Positions 53,039 through 62,505 of a stretch of DNA of 64,000 nucleotides are shown in pieces. Location: assembly GCA_002682825.1 (NCBI GenBank), contig NOKP01000006.1, forward strand, positions 1,178,001 through 1,242,000, given 5' to 3'. The translations under genes and the position numbers were made by a program. Below the pieces are notes generated by a model. The model saw only the letters and a list, made by a program, of their open reading frames with translations, did not search any database and was not told the origin of the DNA. Source of the DNA: Neonectria sp. B-13. Lineage: Eukaryota > Ascomycota > Sordariomycetes > Hypocreales > Nectriaceae. How positions within the stretch are numbered: the stretch's first letter is position 1; every line of letters starts with the position of its first letter.

Positions 53039-54502
53039 ATGAAGACCGCAGTTCTCCTTTCCGCCCTTGCGGCTCTGGCCTCGGCCACCCCCACCAACAG
53101 GGACCCCCCGACCAAGCGCAGCACCCTTCCCGCTGTCAGCGTCTCTGGCAATGGTAAGCCCGCAACGCCAATTGAACGTCTCAGCAATTTGCTAATCCCC
53201 CCTAGCTTTCTATGCCGATGGCGAGCGTTTCTACCTCCGTGGTATCGACTACCAGCCCGGCGGTGCCGCCGCCAACATTGACCCTCTCGCCTCTACTACG
53301 ATCTGCGAGCGTGACATTGCCAGGTTCAAGGACCTCGGCGTCAACGTCATCCGTGTCTACGCCGTGGACAACACTGCCGACCACGACGAGTGCATGTCGA
53401 AGCTCGACGCCGCCGGCATCTACCTCGTCCTTGACGTCAACAACCCAGCCTACTCTATCAACCGAGCCAAGCCTGGCCCTTCGTACAATGCGGCCTACCT
53501 CCAGAGCGTCTTTGCCACCGTCGAGATGTTCGCCCAGTACGACAACACCCTGGCTTTCTTCTCGGGTAACGAGGTTATCAACGACGAGAAGAACACCGAC
53601 AAGTCCGCCCCCTACGTCAAGGCCGTCACCCGTGACATGAAGAACTACATGAAGGAGCGCAAGCTTCGCAGTGTTCCCGTTGGCTATTCCGCTGCCGACG
53701 TCTCGTCCAACCGAATGCAGACTGCCCAGTACATGAACTGCGGTACCAACGACATGCGTTCCGACTTCTTTGCCTTCAACGACTACTCGTGGTGCAACAG
53801 CGACTTCAAGACCTCTGGCTGGGATGTCAAGGTCAAGAACTTTACTGACTATGGTCTTCCCATCTTGTGAGTTTCCTGACACAACTCCTTGCCAATTGTG
53901 CGAATCCAGCTTGCTAACAATGATATAGCCTCTCCGAGTATGGCTGCATTGAAAATCGCCCTCGTACCTTCGAAGAGGTTGGGGCCCTGATGAACACCGA
54001 GATGAGCGGCGTTTACTCTGGTGGTCTGCTCTACGAGTACTCTATCGAGGAGAACGACTACGGTATTGTCAAAATTGGCAAGGACAAGAAGGTTACCACC
54101 ATCAAGGAGTACAACCTCTTCAAGACTGCCCTCGCTGAGAACGCCGCCCCCACTGGTGCTGGTGGCGCTGCTACCACCACTCACAGTCAGGAGTGCCCTA
54201 CCTCGGACGCTTCTTGGCAGGTGAACGCCAGCCTGGTTCCTGAGATGCCCTCTGAGGCTGATAAGTACTTGTCCAAGGGTGCTGGTAAGGGCCCCGGTCT
54301 CAAAGGCGATGGCTCCCAGGACCAAGGCGACAGCGGCACTGCCACTGCCAGCGTCACTGTTGGATCCGGCGTTGCCACTGGCTCGTCGACCTCGGACGAT
54401 GATGACAGCGCTGCCTCTCCCATGGGCCCTCTGAACCTGGGTCCCCTTTGCGTCACTGCCGGCGCCATCTTCTTCACCCTTTTCGGCACCCTCCTCCTGT
54501 AA
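53039..54502 (+). CDS. GPI-anchored beta-1,3-glucanosyltransferase, GH72 (Gas/Gel)
   Basis: Cell-wall enzyme that cuts and re-joins beta-1,3-glucan chains at the plasma membrane or wall. 449 residues in three exons: 53039-53153, 53206-53866 and 53929-54502. Introns are 53154-53205 (GTAAGC ... GCTAAT ... CCTAG) and 53867-53928 (GTGAGT ... GCTAAC ... ATAG). A signal peptide starts MKTAVLLSALAALASA. The catalytic domain runs from FYADGERFYLRGIDYQPGG (residue 40) to about 330. The acid/base is E161 in FFSGNEV and the nucleophile is E262 in FLSEYGC; the second glutamate follows intron 2. There is no Cys-rich X8/CBM43 module, so it is a Gel1-like short form. The C terminus is a Ser/Thr/Gly/Asp-rich linker plus a hydrophobic tail (GAIFFTLFGTLLL), as needed for GPI attachment. 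Confidence 0.96.
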
Positions 54503-55191
54503 ACGACATATTTCCTGCCGTTGGGTCTTTGAGGGATGCCGTCAATGCGATGGTGAAGCCCTCCTTGTTTTATGATTGGCAAAACACGCTGGTGGAGACG
54601 CGCGCTGGATTTGATGCGCTGGACACGTCGGATTCGTCTTTATTCACGGGAACAATTGGCGTCTGACCCAGGAAGGGCGGATTGCCCGGAAATGATTATA
54701 ATTTAGTGTGGGCGATGAACCGCCTCTGTTTCATACGCACCGTCGTTCGAGAGTACAAATAGACTTTCTTCTTCTGTTATATCATGGTGTAGTAGTAACA
54801 ACGTGAAACTGGGTCTTCTCTCATGTATTGTGCTTCCATGATGAGTGATTGTACGCAATCTCAACCGAAGATCAAGAATCCGCCATGACAGACACGTCCG
54901 TCATGCCATGATATGCAAATTGACCCGAGGCGAGTCAAGGTTACTGCCACTAACACATGTGGGGGAACCGAGCTCCGAGTCAACAGGGCTACTTTCAGGT
55001 GAGGAGCCTCGGCATCTCCAACTTTGCTGACTTACACCCCCGCGTGGTAAGAACGTCTTTCTTTCCACAACCTTGATATTACTTTACAACTCGGATTCGT
55101 TATATCAGTTAACACAATCCCTCGCTATCCCATCAAGAAATTTGGTACTGTGTGCTTCCATTCCGTGCTCGCAACACTCCATCTCCCCATC
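54503..55191. other. Intergenic DNA
   Basis: About 0.7 kb: the GH72 3' UTR, then the promoter of the isomerase gene. No other feature recognised. Confidence 0.55.
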
Positions 55192-56108
55192 ATGTCAACC
55201 GCCACCCCGATCCCGGCCTACGCCGCGTACGAGCACTTCCTGATAAGCGCGCCGGCGCCGTTCGTCGCGCACGTCGAGATCAACCGCCCGCGCAAGCTTA
55301 ACGCCTTCTCGCGTCCGATGTGGCTCGAGTTTCGCCGCGTCTTCACGCAGCTGAGCGATGATGCCGATGTGCGCACCGTGGTTCTGAGTGGCGCCGGTGA
55401 CAGGGCGTTTACCTCGGGGCTGGATGTGCAGGCTGCCGAGCAGGATGGTGCGCTCACGGGCGGTGACGGGGCGGATGTGGCGAGGAAGGCAAAGCGGCTG
55501 AGGAGCCATATTGAGGAGTTTCAAGAGTGTATCAGCGCGGCTGAGAAGTGCGAGAAACGTGAGTCAAAGGTCACCCAGAGGATGATGGAAGCGATGGCTT
55601 GCTAATGTCTACAGCTGTTATCTGTGTGCTTCATGGTATCTCTATTGGCCTCGCCATTGATATTTCCTGCTGCGCCGACATCCGCATTTGCGCTTCCAAC
55701 ACGCGCTTCGCCGTCAAGGAGGTTGACATTGGCCTGGCGGCCGATATTGGCACGCTCGCCCGCCTGCCTAAGATTGTTGGGTCGACGTCATGGGTGAAGG
55801 ATGTGTGCCTTACTGCGCGAGACTTCTCGGCGCAAGAGGCTGTCGCGGTTGGGTTCGTGAGCCAGGTGCACGAGAGCAAGGACAAGGCTCTGCAGGCGGC
55901 AGTGGCTATGGCGACGATGATGGCAGAGAAGAGCCCAGTCGCGGTGCAGGGAACCAAGGAGCTGCTCAACTACGGGCGGGAACATAACGTGGCGGACAGC
56001 TTGCAGTACACGAGGGTGTGGAACGCGGGAGCGTTGCAGGGCAAAGACTTCATGCAAGCCATCATGAGCGGTCTGAAGAAGACTAAGCCGAGGTTTGAGA
56101 AGTTGTAG
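55192..56108 (+). CDS. Enoyl-CoA hydratase/isomerase family, probable delta3,5-delta2,4-dienoyl-CoA isomerase
   Basis: 286 residues in two exons, 55192-55558 and 55615-56108; the intron (GTGAGT, GCTAAT, TACAG) is 56 nt. The product has the crotonase fold: AHVEINRPRKLNAFSRPMW, GDRAFTSGLDVQAA (oxyanion loop), PVICVLHGISIGLAIDISCC and ADIRICASNTRFAVKEVDIG. The segment EVDIGLAADIGTLARLPKIV, with D166, matches the dienoyl-CoA isomerase subgroup, which shifts conjugated double bonds during beta-oxidation of unsaturated fatty acids. The acidic residues used by rat ECH1 appear to be kept. No N-terminal targeting sequence is evident. The C terminus is FEKL, at best a weak PTS1 variant, so peroxisomal location is uncertain. 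The gene ends 112 bp before the convergent TFB5 stop. Confidence 0.9.
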
Positions 56109-56220
56109 AGGGTAGAATCGAGTAGGATCTCAGTCGCCTTGGGGAACTTCAGGGAGAGCTCGGCGCGAATGTACGTATGGATCATGTTGTCGGAGGATGG
56201 CGGTTCCCAAGATGGACTGT

Positions 56221-56613
56221 CTACTCAGATCCAGACTCTTCCTCTGGGGGGAGGTTCTCCTTGAGGCGCTGTGGATTTGTAAGAACATGTGAAAAGCAAG
56301 ATAAAGAGCATATTAAGGGTAGTAATGAGAAGATGCTCGAGGAAGGAATAGGGCTTTCGTATCCGCAGGGATGGGTTTATAGGCAGACATACGTCCTCGA
56401 GTTTCTGCTTGAGCAGAGCAACCATGTTCTCCTTGACAACAACCCGTTCGTCGTCGAGATCCTCGATGATGAAGTCGTGGCTATCGCTATCGATGTTGAC
56501 TATAATGGACTTGATCGATGGATCGCATTCGATGAGAACGCCTTAATGGTGACGTTAGACGGCGGCGAAAGAGGAATTGGCTGGGACAACAAACCTCGGA
56601 TTGCGCGCGGCAT
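56221..56613 (-). CDS. TFB5: TFIIH subunit Tfb5 (TTDA/p8)
   Basis: Small subunit of the general transcription and nucleotide-excision-repair factor TFIIH; it stabilises Tfb2/p52 and stimulates the XPB ATPase. 71 residues in three exons: 56595-56613 (19 nt), 56393-56541 and 56221-56268. Introns are 56542-56594 (donor GTTTGT, branch CTAAC, acceptor TTAAG) and 56269-56392 (donor GTATGT, acceptor CACAG). It starts MPRAIRG, then [40 protein letters not shown] and ALLKQKLED, and ends [15 protein letters not shown]. Length matches yeast Tfb5 (72). The gene is invisible in unspliced frames; a 199-codon plus-strand frame across it is a shadow. It is convergent with the isomerase gene. Confidence 0.93.
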
Positions 56614-57767
56614 GCTGGGCAGCTCGTTTGGGTGTCTGAAGATGGTGAGAGTGGTAAACGCGCGGAGAAGCTTTGGCCCGAGGTCGAAAGCCCAGCGATG
56701 GCGAGAAGGTTCGCTCGCGTGCCCGCAAAGTCGATTTGCTGGGAAGAGTTCCAAGGTTGGGACTGGATGGAATTGAAGCTCCAGCGAGTGGGCGTGGAGC
56801 CGCGGCCAAAGCTCGGGCCCAACGGTGCCAAATGCATGTGGAATCACATTCCAGGCGGAGTGAGGCTGGTGCGGAACTCTTAGCGACTGCGCCTCAGGCC
56901 AAGCCACCTAGCCTAGCTGTTGATTCCAGAAGATCATCCGCCCGCCCTCGAGGCATAACTGGAAGAAATCATCTTACAGTACTGCTGGGTGCAATGTCGA
57001 ATTCCCTTTGCTGACACAAGATACGGGAAAACTGAAGTAGGTCAAAGGGAACCCGAAGTAAGAAGCGAAAACGGATGGCTACAGCAGCAGTTGTGTTGTC
57101 TCAACTATGACAGGCATTCGATGGACCAGAAGCTTGTGAAAACATCGTAGACGTAACCACACCACACATCAATTACTCGCACTCCGCTCAACCTCTCACT
57201 CGTTTAACTCCAAAGGAAGCCCCGCTTAAGTTAACACGTACGGTAGCAGCCGAGCAGCCGGAGCCGGATTCCAAATACTAGATCCCCCTTCCGGGATTGC
57301 CCAACCGTTCAAGTCAACCCGTCGTCACACGCCCGACCAAGCCACAGGCTATGAAGTCACCTTACGGCTGATCCGGATGCGTTTGGCGTCCTTCTGAAGG
57401 AGGCAGTACATTGCAAGAGTACAAAGGCATCACCCCGCCCGCCCAAATTCTATGGATGACGTGGACAAGTAACAATCTTGCTATTTGCTGCTCTCTGTTC
57501 AAGATTACACGATTTGTGCCGAGTGATATAACAGGGACGCATACAGGAATCTGGTGCTACGAGCTACGAACACCTACCTACCTATCATTAGCAACCTCAA
57601 GAGTCGGCAGCTTTTACGTCACGATCTTGCTTGCTATCAGCGACCAATTCACACCGCCCATCAATCACCTCTCTCTACCATTATTACCTCTCTTTGACCG
57701 TTGAAAGACCGTTTGGCACGGGAATCAATCCTCGCGCCCATCGTTCGCAAACAACCACCTCATCAAC
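56614..57767. other. TFB5 upstream region and intergenic DNA
   Basis: About 1.15 kb between divergent genes. A plus-strand frame at 56632-56883 reads oddly protein-like (ICWEEFQGWDWMELKLQRVG), but it lies in the TFB5 promoter, lacks a family and has no upstream exon. I leave it uncalled. The right half is the promoter of the next small gene. Confidence 0.45.
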
Positions 57768-58205
57768 ATGTCCACTACATCAAACACCAATACCAACGAC
57801 GATGACGATTCCGGCTCGTCCCTCAGCAGCCAGCCCTTTGCATGGGTTCTCATTCCGGTCGTCATTTTCATATTCTTCGGCGTCGTCGCCACCATCGTCC
57901 AGATCCGTCGTCGCCGCCGCCGCCGTGCCACACTCCAGTGGCCTGGCCTAGGGACTCGGCAGCCAGCCGCAGCGGGCACTACGGGGCCGGCGCGGGCGAC
58001 CCGGCGCGGGACGGGGCTCGGGGCAACACGCTCGGAGGAAGGGCTGAACGAGCTGGGTGAAGCGCCGCCGCCGTATATGGGAAATAAGGATGTCCGACAT
58101 TCTGACGAGACGGAGCTGCGAGACATGGAGGCTGGGGTCCGCCCGCCGGACTATCCCGCGGAGCCTGCGCCGGCGGTGACTACGGAGAGCCGGAGGTCCG
58201 TCTGA
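57768..58205 (+). CDS. Single-pass membrane protein with PY motif, 145 aa
   Basis: Single-exon ORF of 145 residues. The N terminus is Thr/Asn/Asp-rich and lacks a cleavable signal. One transmembrane segment lies at about 24-46 (FAWVLIPVVIFIFFGVVATI) and is followed directly by a run of seven arginines (47-53), which predicts a cytosolic C terminus. The tail holds GEAPPPYMG and RPPDYPAE, proline-tyrosine motifs of the kind that recruit Rsp5/Nedd4-type ubiquitin ligases. Small single-pass proteins with this layout are common in Pezizomycotina, and some act as ligase adaptors. That role here is inference; no named family was recognised. Confidence 0.65.
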   Translation: MSTTSNTNTNDDDDSGSSLSSQPFAWVLIPVVIFIFFGVVATIVQIRRRRRRRATLQWPGLGTRQPAAAGTTGPARATRRGTGLGATRSEEGLNELGEAPPPYMGNKDVRHSDETELRDMEAGVRPPDYPAEPAPAVTTESRRSV

Positions 58206-61200
58206 ATAGGACGGACGTGGTCTGTTTGGATACTGTACTTGCGAGGCGTTTGGGAATGTGTTTGCTGCCAATATGGAAAGGGAAACCTGCGATAGCATGG
58301 GGTTATGTCTGATATACGATGTATGAACAGTTGCGATAGATTGGCCTGGAGATACAGGCCCAGCCAGTAACGATTATGAGCGCTTTCATTGATACCTCTA
58401 TAAGAATTCATTAATATTGTTCCGATTATCACTTTGCGTAAAAGTTTGCGAACATGGTTCATTCGTCGTGGAGCTGACTGGGCTTGTTGATACTGCGTTG
58501 AGTTTCAGTTTCAGATGAGCGACACCAGCAAGCAGCCTTCCGGCGCCCTCGTGGGAGCAGTTGATCGCTGTGCATATCGGAAGCATATTCAGGGGTAGAC
58601 TCCCCGACAATCGACTGTTCTCACGGCAAGATCGGGAGCAAAGAGTTGTACGATTGATCTGTACGCCGCAGCTACTGTGGAAACACGTCGGGTAGATGCA
58701 TTCAGGCCGGCATGGTATCACAACAGCTCTTCTCACAGGTGTTTCAAGGACCCTGACGACGGAACAGAGCTATTGGACGAGGACACATGCGGCCAACCGG
58801 ATCGCCCCTGTGGCAAACGCCCAGCCGTGGGTGGCCTCACAGGCTGTGGGTGTTCCTGACCACTGGCCTAGAGATAATCAAGAAAGCGTCCCGTACGTCT
58901 ACGCTGCATATGCGTGTCCATGTTTGCAGGTGTGAGCGAAAACGTTGGTTGCAGATCGTGCAGAAGCGCAACCCAGGGGCGGTGTGTTTGAGACGCGCAA
59001 GGTTTGCGTGAGACACAGCCCAGACCGATGCCCACGTTGGATTTTGCCCCCAAGCCTCAGTCCTGGGAGCTGAAGCGGACGTGTGAAGACGGGACAGTCA
59101 AGAAAGTCGCTGGACGCTGTCACGGGCCCGAGGTCCCAAGGGTGGCCCATGTTGTAAAGTGTGTCCTGCATGGTGCCATGGAGGAGGGTCGTCTTCGTCT
59201 GGGGATCTAATCCACTTGGCAGGCGTTGTGCTTCATGTGCGTGTGAACGGACACCCAGCGTTCTTGCATGGGAACGAGCTACAGGGCAACCAGGAGGCTT
59301 GGAATATTCGAATGGAAGGCGAATTAACTACGGTTTAAGCGGTGGCGAGAAGCGGGGAGTGGAGATGGAGGATGGAGGATGGGGCAAATATTGGGAGGTT
59401 GGAGAACGAACGTTTCGATAGTGGGATAATATGTGGCACCCTATGATTGATGACTGACTGCTATGCCATATCCGTACGAAATACTACGTCGAAAGTTCAT
59501 GTACGCACTTTAGGAAAAGAAGGAGGTTGAGACCTGGGTGAAGATGAACAAAATCAATGAAATGAAATGGAAGCGGAGGATTCGCACGTATTAGCAAAGA
59601 TTGTGTCCCTGGCTCCCGAGGACCGGCGCGGACGGACACGGGAAACGGGAGAGGCATTTGCGTTTTAGTTCGGTTTAGTTAGTGAGGCGGCGATCAGGGA
59701 AGATGGGAAGGCTAGGGCCGACGCCAACTGACTTAACCGGGTATCGGTGGGAATTACGACAAGAAGAATTCTTGTTGTTTGTTGACAAGGACTATGCTGA
59801 ATGGGACTTTGGTGGGAGGCGAGCACTTTGCAAAGAGTCTCCCAAGATTTGGCATCTCGCCTCAGTGTGGACGTCGCAGACTCAGCCCTACGGGTCTGTT
59901 GGATTCAGTCTGAGACGGGCTTGCTACAGTTATGTCTCGAAGCGGGGGAGGGGCCTTGAAAAGGGTGCCGCATCTGATGGCATCTCGTGGCATCGCATCG
60001 CATCGCATCGTCTCGCATCGTCTCGCTTCACATCGAGATCGAAGAGACGGCAAGGGCCACTGTTCTCACTTTTCACACCTTTCAGCGTTGGTTCTGCCAG
60101 AGACTGCGAGCACCCACCGGCGAGCGCAATTAATCAACTCGAGGCTGTGTCCCATTCCCTCGGATAGGCTGACAGTGACGTGAGCTGATGGGATGGACTC
60201 ATTCTCGTCTCGTCTCCCAACCACGGCTCGTCCAGACGCCGCCTTTCCTTTCCGGGGGCCAATCTGGGGCCGTGGCGCTGGGCTACGGCGACCGGTCACT
60301 GACAGCACAGGAGGCTGGGCCATGGCGAACCTGGGGGAACCCTGGTTGCGTGGATGGACGAGGCCATTCGCGGAATAGAGAGATCCACGACGGCGCCATC
60401 TGCCCTGGCGGTACCTGAAGGCTGCCCCGTCAACCAGCCCGGGCGACCGTGGGACGACAGTAAGTTGAACCATGGAAGCTGAGATCAAGCCAATGTCCCA
60501 AATATCCGAGCCGTCTTTCGCTGATGTTTCTTTCTCGTCTAGCCGCTGGACCCCGGTGTGACGAAGAGCGAGTCTTGTCTGGTGGGAATGCTTGGTAGCC
60601 GGCTCGCCAGCAGAGCAGAGCAGAGCAAGATTTGACAGTCGACAGCGAGCGTACCAGGGGTGCGGAGCTGCAGAATAGAGAGGAGGTTGGCTGCGATGGC
60701 CGTGTCCGTCACCATCACCATCATCACCACCACCATAGCAACGGCCACAGTGCTGACTCGGGCGCTGACTCGCTGGCAAGGTTGAAGAACCGTCAAATGG
60801 GCATCGTCGCACGCGGCAGTCGGCCAGGGCTCTTTCTGGTTTCTGGGCGCTCACGGTTGTCGCTGACTGGCTGACTGCCCCGAGGTGGCTCTCTGTGGCT
60901 CATTTGCTCACTGTGAAATGCTTGCATCGCATCGCATCGCATCGTGCATCTCTCTCTCTTTCTCTCTCTTTCGTGTCCTCGTCTCGCTCGTCTCTCTCCC
61001 CCATGCCCATTGGCAACGCCAGCCAGCGAAGTGGACCCCTGATGTGCACGCCGGACATCGCTGGTGTGCAACCCTGGTGCCCTGGAGCCCCTGGGGGCCC
61101 TGGTCCGCCTTTAGCACACCCGCTCACTGGACCCCGGCTCCCAAGCGCTATTGGGCCAACTGGCCGGCAGCGCCAACTCATCACCCCTCCGGAAGGAAGC

Positions 61201-62505
61201 CCAAGCAAAGCCCAGCCTTTGTAGTTTTCCTAGGTGCCAAGGTGGACAATAACAAAGCCTCTTAAGCCGATTGTCGTCCGGCCGCCGGGTTGTGCTCCAC
61301 CACCAACCTCTGGCCTTCCTGTTCGTGCCTGTCGTGCCTGTCGTGCCCGCCGTCGCCTCCGTCGTCCCCGTCTTTTTCCCACTCGCCTCACCGTCGTTCC
61401 CTCGCCTCGGTTTGGGGATAGCACCGATACTACCTACCCAGAGCCGGTAGGTGCGGAAGAAAGAACGAAAGAAAGAAAGTCGAAGGTTGGGTTTAACCTT
61501 CACCTTCTCTCTTCTAACCTCGTCCTCCCTCTTCCGTCCTCCACCCCAAGACGGGACAGGCCGAGAAACGACAAACTCTCGCCGACTGCCTCCGTGCCAC
61601 CACCGCCGCCTTTGGTGGATGCTGTGCAGTGTTGCGTACAGCAGCAGTACGGCCACTTTTTAAAAACCACGCACATCCAGTCTGCAGCCGTTCCCAGTGC
61701 CTCGCTCCCCACCCGGCGCCCGTTCGTTCGCTGCGCTGTGCTGGTCTTTTTCGGGCTTGCGCTTGTCCATTGGGCTCGATCTCTCTCTCTCTCTCTCCCG
61801 CCCTATTTTTTGGGCTTGGCTAGGCTTGTGTGTGCCCGCGGATCTGTTGCGGCTCGCTCCCGTCCTCTCCAAAAGAGGACTCCACCATCTGGGCTTGGGC
61901 TGGTTGCTGCGGTTGCACTGTTGGCCCGCCCGCTCCCTGCCCCGTCGAATCGGCACTGACAGGTGAGCGCACCACCACCACAAACCACGGCCGCAACCCT
62001 CCACGCCGCTTCTCCCCTCCCACTTAATCCTGCAACTTTCCGGGCTCCAACGGCAAGGCCCAGTGAGTTTGTCCACCTGCCTGGCAAACCTCATTTTTTG
62101 CTCCCGGTTTTTGCGCCTGCTGTTGCTTGTCTTGTGTAAGTTGTTCCTCTTGTCGCTGCTGGATTCGTTGGGGTGGTGCCATTGGTCGCCTGTCCTCGTC
62201 TTGTCCTCGTCCTCGTCCTTGTTGAGTGGCTGTCGATGCTCGGGAAATGCTGACTCCCGCTTCTTCCCAGCCCTTTTTCCCTGCGTGCGCATGCTCTTGC
62301 TTCCTCGATCCCGCATGTCTTGACATCACGCCCTCCCTAATCACCATCCTTCCTCTCCACCCCGGCATCATCTCCGTCTCCGTTTCCGTGGTTCGACTTC
62401 CCCAACTCCTCCACGGATCGCACGCCGCGGAGGAAGAGTACATCAGGGCCTTCTCCCGACTGTGACCTACCTCGCCCACCCTTGCCGACAACTCATCGCA
62501 GCACA
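58206..62505. other. Long gene-poor region with simple repeats
   Basis: 4.3 kb without a gene I can support. It contains two CATCG-type arrays, at about 59991-60035 and 60924-60945; a (CAC/CAT)n run at about 60708-60737; and (CT)n tracts near 60948-60970 and 61780-61798. The last 600 bp are CT-rich and probably the promoter and leader of the large gene that starts at 62506. A possible leader-intron donor (GTGAGC) is near 61962. Long plus-strand frames such as 61234-61959 follow the CT-rich composition and are not taken as genes. Confidence 0.45.

Noticed and set aside
53202..53882. 226-codon minus-strand ORF
   Set aside because: Antisense of the GH72 catalytic exon; Val/Gly/Asp-rich shadow with no domain.
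56177..56776. 199-codon plus-strand ORF
   Set aside because: It lies across TFB5, whose spliced minus-strand reading is conserved; the plus frame matches no family.
61234..61959. 241-codon plus-strand ORF
   Set aside because: It follows CT-rich leader sequence, has a Ser/Leu/Pro/Arg composition, overlaps several equally long frames and lacks splice or domain support.
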